Positions 50,936 to 58,997 of a stretch of 64,000 bases of DNA are shown in pieces. Both the position numbers and the translations under genes were made by a program. The notes below the pieces were generated by a model. It was not told the DNA's origin. It did no database searches and saw nothing but the letters and a program-made list of their open reading frames with translations. How positions within the stretch are numbered: the first letter of the stretch is position 1; each line of letters opens with the position of its first letter. The DNA is from Lachnospiraceae bacterium GAM79 (GTDB lineage Bacteria > Bacillota > Clostridia > Lachnospirales > Lachnospiraceae): contig CP085928.1 of the NCBI GenBank assembly GCA_020735665.1, positions 2,154,501 through 2,218,500 of the forward strand, given 5' to 3'.

Positions 50936-51838
50936 CTACTTAGAAACCACTTGCACAACCGTCCTTGTTAGGTTCATAGCTCCCTGCGCTGCATAGACTG
51001 CTCCCATCACATTTGCTTTGGTTCCCGTTTCCAACCCAAACTGCCCCGCAATCCGAGGAATCTCACCTGCCGATAACATAAGTCCCAGACCAAGCAGTGC
51101 CTGATCCTTAACGACCATCAGACCTGCGATCAGGACCGTCGCCTGTAAAAATGCGGTCAGGCACAGACCGATTACCTGCTTGCACCAGCCAACAAATCCA
51201 TCAATATATCCCCTTGGCACACTGAATAAATAAAGGCTCCCTACTGCAATCTGGATCAGCAGGATCCCGCCCCGTTTTAAGTTCGCAAAGAACACTTTGA
51301 TTACCGCATAACCCATGAGGATCAGGAGAAAAATCATAAAAATCGGGCTGCTGATACTTCCGATTCCACCAAAAACTCCAGATGTGGCAGCTTCTTGCCA
51401 GGTAGCAGCATCCTGAAGAGACTGCACAATCCCTGCCGCAACTGTCCCAATATCTTCTCCCAATCCTGTAATACCGGCTGTAAAACTCCCCTGAAGTGAA
51501 ATACTGAGCTTATAAAGTTCCACTGGAACAGTCGTAAAAAGGCTGGCTGCCAGGAATCCTTTGATTACATTCAGGGCAGTATCGCGTATGCTTCCCCTGC
51601 CATTCTGATATTCAATTCCGCATTCAAAGGCTGCCACTACGATTCCCGTCACATAAAGTGCCCATGCCAGATAATAAAAAAGAAGCACAACAGACTGTAC
51701 CCAGCTCATTTCAAACAGTTCAGCCCCCATGCTTCCCATCTGCATGAAAAAATCCCCCAGAAATCCAACAATCTGACCATACAGCCAGTCAATGATCTGT
51801 CCCAGAACCGTGTCTGCAACAAAATCCCAGATAAACAA
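50936..51838 (-). CDS. TrbL/VirB6-type membrane channel protein
   Basis: This is a 300-residue polytopic membrane protein with at least five or six hydrophobic segments (for example residues 47-73, 158-185, 197-216 and 223-250). It is the layout of the TrbL/VirB6 conjugal channel in Gram-positive ICEs. It lies between the DUF4259 protein gene and the methyltransferase block. It should form the DNA-conducting or pilin-conducting pore. Confidence 0.8.
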   Translation of the reverse strand: MFIWDFVADTVLGQIIDWLYGQIVGFLGDFFMQMGSMGAELFEMSWVQSVVLLFYYLAWALYVTGIVVAAFECGIEYQNGRGSIRDTALNVIKGFLAASLFTTVPVELYKLSISLQGSFTAGITGLGEDIGTVAAGIVQSLQDAATWQEAATSGVFGGIGSISSPIFMIFLLILMGYAVIKVFFANLKRGGILLIQIAVGSLYLFSVPRGYIDGFVGWCKQVIGLCLTAFLQATVLIAGLMVVKDQALLGLGLMLSAGEIPRIAGQFGLETGTKANVMGAVYAAQGAMNLTRTVVQVVSK

Positions 51839-51855
51839 GTTTTAACCACCTCCCC

Positions 51856-52875
51856 TTAACACATCTTCTGTCCCATTTGCATAGTTTCCTCCGGTTCCTG
51901 AAACACTTGCAGATAGGTTTTTATCGCTTCGCTGAGTACTTTATAATCCTCTTTTCCGGGCTGATATACATACCAGCCGATCTCCTTTCCATAGGACCAG
52001 ATGTGGGGATTTACCCCGTCGCGAAAATTGGGATTAGTCGTTTTTTTCAGCCCCCACACATCTCCAAATTTCACAACCATGCTGTCGATCATTCCTTCAT
52101 TCCGATTCAAAAGGGTCACTTTCAATCGGTCATAATGATCCGCAACCATGCCTGTCTGAAAGTTGATTTTGACACGGATCTGATCCGTCAGCCTTCCATA
52201 ACAACAATTCCCGACAAACCTTGGTTCTGAAAAGTTCGCTCCCGTTCCAAATAATTTTTTAAGTTCTCTCTCAAAAAACGTCATGCTTTCCTCCTCCGAC
52301 CTATGTGGGTTCTCACGTTCTTCCCCTTCTTTCTTTCCTGCCATTTTTCCTGGTTCCACCTTCTGGCAAACGCTTCCTGTCCATAATGCAACTGTTTCTC
52401 CCTCTCTTGTAAGCAGTTCATCCATCCTTCCAATCAGTCTTTCCATATGCGCCTGCCAGTGCTTCCAATCCCGTTCCTGAAACCAACCGCCCCACAAAAC
52501 TCCCGACTTCTCCTGCTCTTTTGCACATTTACGGCTGTAAAAAAGAGTTTCCGACAGATATTCCCTTACCCACTGAAGGGATTCTTTTGATGCTGTAAAA
52601 GAAGACAGGGAGGAAAACTTTTTATCCCCCCTGATTCCATCCAGTGCAGAAAAATCCTTCTCCTGGAATTTTACAATTAGTTCTGCCACTGCCATTGGGC
52701 TTGTATGAGACACCCCTTCTGACACTTCCGGAGGGGCATTCCAAGAATCTGCCCTCAACCAGTCAATCATCTGCTGAAGCTTCACATCTCCTTGTTCCGG
52801 AAGATGGTTCCGTATAAGACCAATGGCATCCAGCCCAGTATCAGACTCAAACGCAGTAATTCCCCAACATCCCAT
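51856..52875 (-). CDS. DUF4259 domain protein inside the transfer operon
   Basis: This is a 339-residue protein. Residues 1-155 are a DUF4259 domain: MGCWGITAFESDTGLDAIGL, then SHTSPMAVAELIVKF, SLSSFTASKESLQWVREYL and HMERLIGRMDELL. The same domain opens the giant array protein (MGAWGIKALERDEGLDVL). A basic linker leads to a second domain (195-330, FFERELKKLFGTGA, VADHYDRLKVTLLN, KEIGWYVYQPGKEDYKVLSE). Sitting between VirB2-like and TrbL genes, it may protect the host from the element's own effectors or act in exclusion. Confidence 0.75.
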   Translation of the reverse strand: MGCWGITAFESDTGLDAIGLIRNHLPEQGDVKLQQMIDWLRADSWNAPPEVSEGVSHTSPMAVAELIVKFQEKDFSALDGIRGDKKFSSLSSFTASKESLQWVREYLSETLFYSRKCAKEQEKSGVLWGGWFQERDWKHWQAHMERLIGRMDELLTREGETVALWTGSVCQKVEPGKMAGKKEGEERENPHRSEEESMTFFERELKKLFGTGANFSEPRFVGNCCYGRLTDQIRVKINFQTGMVADHYDRLKVTLLNRNEGMIDSMVVKFGDVWGLKKTTNPNFRDGVNPHIWSYGKEIGWYVYQPGKEDYKVLSEAIKTYLQVFQEPEETMQMGQKMC

Positions 52876-52885
52876 GACATCCCTC

Positions 52886-53218
52886 CTAAATTCCGAGAAT
52901 CTGCCAGATATAAAGCGGTGCAGTTAGGGTAAATACCAGACAGGCAAACAGAATTGCAGGTGCTGCCCATTCAAACTGTCCGTGCTTCCGATAATCAAAG
53001 TATGCCGTTCCCAGTTTTCCAAAAAAGAACACGGCAAGGATCAGATCTATAGCGGGAAATACAACATGATCGACAACTGTTTTAATCTGTTGGGATGCCG
53101 TCTGCCAAGTTCCCTCAATCGCACCGGCTACATCGCCCGATGCATATACCGGAACGCAGAACAAAACTACCAGTACGAATACCATGCACATAACTGCTGA
53201 AATTTTCTTTGTTCTCAT
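52886..53218 (-). CDS. VirB2-like small secreted membrane protein
   Basis: This is a 110-residue protein with an N-terminal signal peptide (about 1-26, ending VPVYA), a helix with AIEGTWQTASQQIKTVVD, and two membrane segments (VVFPAIDLILAVFFFGKLG and APAILFACLVFTLTAPLYIW). The layout is that of Gram-positive VirB2/Maff2 or DUF3852 proteins, the likely major subunit of the T4SS pore. It lies 11 bases above the DUF4259 gene. Confidence 0.75.
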   Translation of the reverse strand: MRTKKISAVMCMVFVLVVLFCVPVYASGDVAGAIEGTWQTASQQIKTVVDHVVFPAIDLILAVFFFGKLGTAYFDYRKHGQFEWAAPAILFACLVFTLTAPLYIWQILGI

Positions 53219-53234
53219 TTATTTTTCCTTTCTA

Positions 53235-53705
53235 CTAAGATTGTGTGAGTTTCAGCCCCATTCTTTGCTGTCTTTCAAGAAGAGGAGCCAATTCGATAAT
53301 ATCCGGATGTTCCTGAAACTTTAGATCTCCCCGAAAGCCAACTTTTAAACTGCTAAACCGCTTTGCCTCCTCCTGCAAAGAAGTAGGTGCATCTAGTGGA
53401 AGTTCCTGATTCCACCGAACCCATTCCCCATTTTGAAAACGTGGCTGCAATCTCAAAATCACATAGGATTCCGGAACAAATACAGGATAATACCTTAATA
53501 CTCCTCCAACTCCATAGTAAGGCTTCCCTTCCATCATCACTGTCTTTTGCATTAATTCCAGTGTATCCTCTAAAGATGTACAAAACCAGCACTCCTTATC
53601 ACCCATCCTTCGTATCCTGCCATCCCGCAGAATATCTTCCAAATGGTCACGGGTTGTGTAATGATACAAAAATCCCTTTGGTTTCTCCGTCTGTTGATAT
53701 GACAT
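53235..53705 (-). CDS. ART-like fold protein (tentative)
   Basis: This is a 156-residue protein beginning GFLYHYTTRDHLEDILRDGR, a Y-H-Y-T...L..IL..G.I pattern that resembles the N-terminal strand-helix of ADP-ribosyltransferase-fold proteins such as DarT/RES-like or DUF952-type enzymes. The later residues are TSLEDTLELMQKTV and PVFVPESYVILRLQPRF. A catalytic Glu cannot be assigned. It may modify a partner of the conjugation machinery, but this remains a guess. Confidence 0.5.
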   Translation of the reverse strand: MSYQQTEKPKGFLYHYTTRDHLEDILRDGRIRRMGDKECWFCTSLEDTLELMQKTVMMEGKPYYGVGGVLRYYPVFVPESYVILRLQPRFQNGEWVRWNQELPLDAPTSLQEEAKRFSSLKVGFRGDLKFQEHPDIIELAPLLERQQRMGLKLTQS

Positions 53706-53713
53706 ACTTCCTC

Positions 53714-55417
53714 CTACTCTGGTTTCTGTGGTGCGATATGCCAGTCACTCCACAAGTTCCCATCAATGGTAATAGAATCATTCAGATTCATGGAGAGCAT
53801 TCCAGCCGGTGTCCAGCAATCCAGCAGCCAAGTATATGGCGTATAACTTCCGTCCGGATACCAAATTGGTGTAAAATGCGTTCTCCTCTCATAGGTACTG
53901 TAACCATTTTTCTTAAACTCATGGGTCATATCATAGCCGACATTCATCCGCTCCAAAAGCCTCCAAAACCTCTCATACTGAAATTCCGGAAAATAAGTCA
54001 CCGCATTCTGCGCAGATGTCACTGCAGAACTCTGATTGGTGCTGACATGAGTTGTTACCTTTTCCTGGAATCCATAACCGGATTTCATCGTCCTTCCCGT
54101 AGCAGTAGGGGACTTTTCATCGGTTGTAATTCTCATATCTGCAGTCAGGCTTGCGGAATATCGGTCCAGATCAAACTCCCACCAGCCATGGTCACACCAG
54201 TACCCGTCATCATCCTCATCCCCGCTGTGCCATACCCAGTATTCCCTCCACCATGGTCTCCACACACCCCAGGATGCAGAGGTTACTTCTGCATTGGAAG
54301 GAACCGAAGGTCTTGTAAACTCGTCATTCCGGTCATCCGCATTGGGATCTGGCGGTGGATTTTCATCCAGATCCACAACCTTGATGTGAAGAGTTCCTTT
54401 ACTTGTTCCTCCTCCGCCCCGCACACGGACGGTCATCGTCATAGTCTGAGGCTGCTCCGGTGTTGTCCAGCGGATCCAAGCCAGCTGACTGTCGCCAGAC
54501 GGATAATATACCTCCCCTACCTCATAGCTTCTTCCCCCTACGGAAAATGTTACGGATACCGGATGATCCGGATCACTCTGCCCGCCGCTTACCTCTACTG
54601 CCGTAATCACTTCCGTATTCGTCCGATATTCATAATCATAAGTCGTGATTTCCGGTTCTTCTGGAGGCACATCCCGGAACCGTACAATACCAAGACCCAA
54701 GGAACTCTTTATTTCACTGTTGGAACGGACTCCCGATGTCGGACCGCCCCAGGCCGGATATCCCAGATCTGGTGTTTCCAAAAACATGGAAAGCGGCAGG
54801 TTCTGAAATGCCACTGTTGGAAGGACAGTACGAAGCCCACCACTTAACATCTCATCATAGAGCGCTGCCTCTGTTGCTGTAACCGCAATCAGGGTTCCCT
54901 GAAATTTAAGGAAACTGATCGGCTCCAATAAGAGCCTATACTCCCCTCCCACCAGTGTGTCAAAGTCCATTCCGGTTAGTCCGGCAATGCTACGCACCAC
55001 CTGTTCATCTGTAAAATAGCTTTTTATCTGCTCAATATTAGCTTGCCCCAAGCTTTTCGAGCTGATGATCCTTGGTAGGGGCTGTGCCGGATTCACATAC
55101 TCATACGGATTGGTGTCGATCATCAGGGCACTTCCTTTGGTATATGACATTTTACTGACTTTCCCAAAGGAGTAGGTAATATTGGGATGCTTATTTGTTA
55201 AGTCAATCGGTCTTGTTACCGGATCATGGCTCTCTGCCCGGATTACGGTAACCCGCACTCCTTCATTTCCCGGTGACCAGGAATTCTGGATGGTCCCCTG
55301 TCCCATACTTCCGCCACCTCCATCCAGGTTCCCGTCCCCTACCGCATAAACCTGGATGGAGAGTATCAAAGACAGTAAGATTGAGACTGTAAAAAACACA
55401 TATTTCTTCTGTTTCAA
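53714..55417 (-). CDS. Large secreted protein of the transfer region
   Basis: I place the start at TTG 55417, behind GGAAAGGAGGATAC, which gives 567 residues and a good signal peptide (MKQKKYVFFTVSILLSLILS, cleaved after QVYA). The longer frame to 55486 crosses the terminator. The mature protein has a Gly-rich start, a domain with GMDFDTLVGGEYRLLLEPIS, an Ig-like segment (DPDHPVSVTFSVGG) and a tryptophan-rich part with WRPWWREYWVWHSGDEDDDG. No family is recognised; a surface or mating-contact role is inferred. Confidence 0.75.
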   Translation of the reverse strand: MKQKKYVFFTVSILLSLILSIQVYAVGDGNLDGGGGSMGQGTIQNSWSPGNEGVRVTVIRAESHDPVTRPIDLTNKHPNITYSFGKVSKMSYTKGSALMIDTNPYEYVNPAQPLPRIISSKSLGQANIEQIKSYFTDEQVVRSIAGLTGMDFDTLVGGEYRLLLEPISFLKFQGTLIAVTATEAALYDEMLSGGLRTVLPTVAFQNLPLSMFLETPDLGYPAWGGPTSGVRSNSEIKSSLGLGIVRFRDVPPEEPEITTYDYEYRTNTEVITAVEVSGGQSDPDHPVSVTFSVGGRSYEVGEVYYPSGDSQLAWIRWTTPEQPQTMTMTVRVRGGGGTSKGTLHIKVVDLDENPPPDPNADDRNDEFTRPSVPSNAEVTSASWGVWRPWWREYWVWHSGDEDDDGYWCDHGWWEFDLDRYSASLTADMRITTDEKSPTATGRTMKSGYGFQEKVTTHVSTNQSSAVTSAQNAVTYFPEFQYERFWRLLERMNVGYDMTHEFKKNGYSTYERRTHFTPIWYPDGSYTPYTWLLDCWTPAGMLSMNLNDSITIDGNLWSDWHIAPQKPE

Positions 55418-55470
55418 GTATCCTCCTTTCCAACCACGGGAAGCCTTGTTTCCTTCCCTGGTTTCTGGGA

Positions 55471-55498
55471 AAAGAAAAAACACCACATTGATGCGGTG
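55471..55498 (-). terminator. Terminator between pilus and transfer genes
   Basis: On the minus strand CACCGCAT-CA-ATGTGGTG (arms at 55491-55498 and 55481-55488, one G-U pair) is followed by TTTTTTCTTTTC. It lies just after the DUF6550-like gene and before the secreted-protein gene, dividing the Tad-pilus genes from the T4SS genes. Confidence 0.75.
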
Positions 55499-55513
55499 CT
55501 TCCTCTTTCTGTC

Positions 55514-56122
55514 TTAATCCATAATGCCAATCTTATTCCCGTTTTCATACATATCTTCTGCTGCAGTTCCAGAGCCTCCTCCTCCATGATTTTCTACCCA
55601 GCCGAATCCTGGAACATAGATCTGGTTCCCGGAAGTATCTCCTGCCTGCGGCTGTTCCGGATCTGCTACCGGTTCGGACGGTTTTTCTACCGCTTCATGA
55701 TCCACCGGAACCGGAGGGGTATCCTGCTTTGTACCATCCGGTTTTTGTGTTGGATCTGTCAGGATCTCCTTGCTTGGCGGTTCTGGTTTGGTTGGTTTCG
55801 GTTGGATACTCTGCGTTGTCTGATCAGTCTGTGGCGCCCGACTGTCCACCGCCTGAGTGTCTGTTTCCTGATTTTCTCCGATTCCCTGATGAATCACAAG
55901 GCTCTCTTCTTCTCTGGACACTACTTTACTTTCCTCTTCCTTCTTTTCAAAATCTCCAGGATCTACAATCAATTCTGTTTCCGTTTCCCCTGTTCCTGGC
56001 AGAACATCTTTACCTGACGGTTTCGAACCAAACTGCATTCCTATGGCAGCGATCAGGCCGATTCCTATGAGCACGCCACCCAAAATTGCCAGATTCTTTT
56101 TCATCTTCTCTGTCAGTTTCAT
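55514..56122 (-). CDS. DUF6550-type membrane-anchored linker protein
   Basis: This is a 202-residue protein with one membrane segment near the start (about 9-28, NLAILGGVLIGIGLIAAIGM) and a long, extracellular, low-complexity Pro/Glu/Thr/Lys-rich stretch, ending in a short NQIYVPGFGWVENHGGGGSG module. It resembles DUF6550 proteins of Clostridia ICEs. It should span the wall. The terminator at 55471-55498 follows its stop. Confidence 0.75.
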   Translation of the reverse strand: MKLTEKMKKNLAILGGVLIGIGLIAAIGMQFGSKPSGKDVLPGTGETETELIVDPGDFEKKEEESKVVSREEESLVIHQGIGENQETDTQAVDSRAPQTDQTTQSIQPKPTKPEPPSKEILTDPTQKPDGTKQDTPPVPVDHEAVEKPSEPVADPEQPQAGDTSGNQIYVPGFGWVENHGGGGSGTAAEDMYENGNKIGIMD

Positions 56123-56196
56123 AATTCTGCTCCTCCTTTATCCTGTTTTGTTATGCACAACATACTATACAATCCTCTCAAAGTCCAGGTCATTCC

Positions 56197-56742
56197 CTAG
56201 AACACCTCTGTATATCCAGCCTGTACCTTCAATGTGATCCACATGGATGGAAGAATCCGGCCGCCAAACCGAACCGGAACCTCCAGTCTAACAATAGCAT
56301 CTGCCTCAAACCGCTGCGCATGGGCTGGATCTGATGGGGCCAGAGGTGCATTCCGAAGCGTCACTTGCAGGCTGTCTATGGCAAACTCCATTGCAGTTCC
56401 AGTATCCGCATACTTTATATGCCTGCCGCCAGACAATCGGGTCCCTATGGTTTCATCCAGATAATCATAAATGTCCCCTTCATTCAGATCTTCTTCCCAA
56501 CTTCCCTCTCCAAAAGGAACATAACTGCCAGAATATCCCTCCCTGACTCCATGATACACACCTGCATAATTATCATTGACTGTGGAGATGACAGCATCCT
56601 CCACGGCTTCCCGCACACCTGCCGCAATAATTTGAAGCCGGAAATACTCACTAATCCCACACATCAGAATAATCAACGAAAGAACAATCCCGATGGTCAT
56701 GGGAAATGAGGAGGCTCGCCTGTCTCTCAGTATCTCTTTCAT
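56197..56742 (-). CDS. TadE-like pseudopilin
   Basis: From ATG 56742, after GGAGGG, the protein is 181 residues: RDRRASSFPMTIGIVLSLII carries a single hydrophobic helix, followed by an extracellular part with VEDAVISTVNDNYAGVYHGV and RLEVPVRFGGRILPSMWITL. This is the layout of TadE-type minor pseudopilins. A clear glutamate at +5 of a cleavage site is lacking. The upstream frame extension overlaps the DUF4320 gene and is not counted. Confidence 0.7.
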   Translation of the reverse strand: MKEILRDRRASSFPMTIGIVLSLIILMCGISEYFRLQIIAAGVREAVEDAVISTVNDNYAGVYHGVREGYSGSYVPFGEGSWEEDLNEGDIYDYLDETIGTRLSGGRHIKYADTGTAMEFAIDSLQVTLRNAPLAPSDPAHAQRFEADAIVRLEVPVRFGGRILPSMWITLKVQAGYTEVF

Positions 56743-56764
56743 CCGTTTCCGCAATCCCTCCACC

Positions 56765-57175
56765 TCATTTCCAGTAAACTTCTGATTTTCCAGCTTCCTG
56801 TGCGCGAAGCGTAACCGGAAAAGAAGCAAACTCGCCAAACAGACCGATATTTGTATCCATCGTCAGGGTAACGGTAACCTCTTCATTTAACTGGATTCTT
56901 CCATGACTGGACCATAAAATGTCCGGATAAAGCCCTGTTTTTTCTGACAGCACAGCGGCACGGCGGCTTGTCTCTGTACCTACGCGCCCGCTTACCTCTG
57001 CTTCACGCACCAGTTCTGTAGCGAAGGTATCCAACTGCTGTTTCTGAATAAAAATCGGAAGCACACGCATGGCAAGGGCAAGCACCATGACCGCACACAA
57101 AACCAACACGATCACATCCACATATCCTTCGCCCCGTCTTTCTGACAGTGCTCTCCATAAACGATGACTCCTCAT
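56765..57175 (-). CDS. DUF4320 minor pilin-like protein
   Basis: From ATG 57175, behind GGAAGGAGGAGAGG, the protein is 136 residues. It has RGEGYVDVIVLVLCAVMVLA, a prepilin-like G-E junction and a hydrophobic helix, as in the DUF6133 pilin, then a globular part. The shared GEGYVD element makes it a likely target of the prepilin peptidase. The longer frame to 57262 overlaps TadC and is not supported. Confidence 0.75.
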   Translation of the reverse strand: MRSHRLWRALSERRGEGYVDVIVLVLCAVMVLALAMRVLPIFIQKQQLDTFATELVREAEVSGRVGTETSRRAAVLSEKTGLYPDILWSSHGRIQLNEEVTVTLTMDTNIGLFGEFASFPVTLRAQEAGKSEVYWK

Positions 57176-57192
57176 CCTCTCCTCCTTCCTGT

Positions 57193-58065
57193 CTAAAACA
57201 TTCCTCCGAGGCTCTCCAATGCCACATAGCAGATAATCGCCAGGTAAGTCAGCAGAAAACATACCAGCATGACAAAGGAAAAAACACGGATCTTAGGAGG
57301 GATTTTCTGTGCCTGTGCTTTTAATCTCTGCAGTTCGATCTGCTTAAAATCATGAGCCAGCATCTGAAAATACACTGTGCTGTCATCCCCTCGAAGGACA
57401 CCAATCAATCCACGTACCACATCGGACAGCATGGGCGAGTTCAGTCTTGCCTCGAATCGTGTCAGCGCCGCTTCATAATTGGAGGAACGCATATCCGCCA
57501 GAAGAATATCTAACTCTCCAGTCAGCGCTGGTCCCGCATTCCCCTTGAACCGCTCCAACATACCGATCACATTACGGCTTGCTTTCAGTTCCTGTTCCAT
57601 AGTCGCCACCATTCTCGGAAGCTCCCCCTCTATCTCTTCCCGCTTTGCCTTTAAGGTTTCATCCGCTTTCTGATTTTCCTTAAAGTAAAGAAGTAAGGCC
57701 AGCACAACCACGACAGGAACTAGAAGTGGAAAAAGAAATATGCAGGGAATCGCTCCCAAAAGAACTGCGCCTGATTTTACCAGAGCATACGCCTGATACA
57801 CTTCCGGGGTCATATTCATTCCACTGGCTTTTAACACATTCTGCATCCTGCTTCTCTTATATGCATCCATCCGGATGAAACCAGACAGTCGCACTGCTAG
57901 GATCATAAAATAAGTTTCCAATGTCTTTGCCGCTTTCCGCTCCTGTTTTACCGTACCCAGCATGGCCTTCGCCGCACCCATGGTAGGTAACTTTAGAACA
58001 GACGCAGTTAAAAAGAAAAGTCCCAGAGCTAAAAACAGCCCGAATAAAAACAACAAGCCTTCCAT
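57193..58065 (-). CDS. TadC-like inner membrane platform protein
   Basis: This is a 290-residue protein of the T2SS-F family. It has membrane segments near 5-22, 97-130 and 265-283, and between them the T2SF domain: MVATMEQELKASRNVIGMLE, SSNYEAALTRFEARLNSPML, VRGLIGVLRGDDSTVYFQML. Together with TadB it forms the platform on which the TadA ATPase acts. It lies two bases below TadB. Confidence 0.85.
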   Translation of the reverse strand: MEGLLFLFGLFLALGLFFLTASVLKLPTMGAAKAMLGTVKQERKAAKTLETYFMILAVRLSGFIRMDAYKRSRMQNVLKASGMNMTPEVYQAYALVKSGAVLLGAIPCIFLFPLLVPVVVVLALLLYFKENQKADETLKAKREEIEGELPRMVATMEQELKASRNVIGMLERFKGNAGPALTGELDILLADMRSSNYEAALTRFEARLNSPMLSDVVRGLIGVLRGDDSTVYFQMLAHDFKQIELQRLKAQAQKIPPKIRVFSFVMLVCFLLTYLAIICYVALESLGGMF

Positions 58066-58067
58066 AG

Positions 58068-58997
58068 CTACCTCCTGTATTCAATGGGACGGGTCAATTT
58101 CACTACAAAGCCAGCGGATATAAAAATAGCCGCTGCAGTAGCAGCCAGAATACACTGTCCCAGTACCGTATGCATCAGTACATCATACCAATCCTGATTC
58201 AGCAGATACATAAGAGGAATATTGCCTACTACAAACACAACCATGATCATAAACTCTTTTCTTGGTTCTGCGATCATGTATTCCAGTTCTGCGTTCACGT
58301 TCCGCATATCCGACAGCTTTGATACGATGGGCGGCAGTGTAGTCTTTAAGCTCCGGTCATGCTGGCAGTCACTGACCGCATCGCACCACTCCCGAAACAC
58401 CTCATTATCAATCCTTCCCCGCAAAATCCGAAGGGCGGCCTGAACATCCGGATTTACCATTTTAATCTGGATGAGAAAATCCTGAAATACTCTGGACACT
58501 GGAGGATTTAAATATGCTGTATTCTCCTCCACCGCCGTCACAATATCTTCTGTCCTCAGATATGCTGTGGTAATGACCGAAAGCGCCGTTTCCAGTTCTG
58601 CAGACACATCCCTTTTATAATGATTGGCAGTCAGTTTCACATACCAGAATGGCAGAAATAAAAAACCCACTGCCATCACCGGAGCCAGGAAAAAATTCCC
58701 TAACAAAATGGCAATGGATCCCCCAGCGCAAAACAGTGCCAGAGCAACTGCGCAGATGAAGGAAAACCGGTTCCCCCTGCCCGTCATTTGAAGAATGTTC
58801 TGTGCTTCCTTCAGTTCCCTGCGCAAAATCCCTGATTTTTTTCTTCCTGATGATTCCCTGATGTCTTCCCGCAGACTTCGTTTGGGATTCAATAAAAATC
58901 CAAACAGGCTGTCCGTAAACTCCACTGGCTTCATTTCCAGCAGTAAAAATACACCCACGATCATTCCTGCACACGCCAATAGCTGAATCGCCGTCAT
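58068..58997 (-). CDS. TadB-like inner membrane platform protein
   Basis: This is a 309-residue T2SS-F family protein with membrane segments near 3-19, 81-118, 250-268 and 277-300 and a cytoplasmic T2SF core (SAELETALSVITTAYLRTED, AALRILRGRIDNEVFREWCD, ISKLSDMRNVNAELEYMIAE-like). It overlaps the TadA gene by four bases, a sign of coordinated assembly. Confidence 0.85.
   Translation of the reverse strand: MTAIQLLACAGMIVGVFLLLEMKPVEFTDSLFGFLLNPKRSLREDIRESSGRKKSGILRRELKEAQNILQMTGRGNRFSFICAVALALFCAGGSIAILLGNFFLAPVMAVGFLFLPFWYVKLTANHYKRDVSAELETALSVITTAYLRTEDIVTAVEENTAYLNPPVSRVFQDFLIQIKMVNPDVQAALRILRGRIDNEVFREWCDAVSDCQHDRSLKTTLPPIVSKLSDMRNVNAELEYMIAEPRKEFMIMVVFVVGNIPLMYLLNQDWYDVLMHTVLGQCILAATAAAIFISAGFVVKLTRPIEYRR

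Noticed and set aside
53387-54847. Plus-strand 486-codon open frame
   Set aside because: It is antisense to the secreted protein and ART-like genes, with no start signal.
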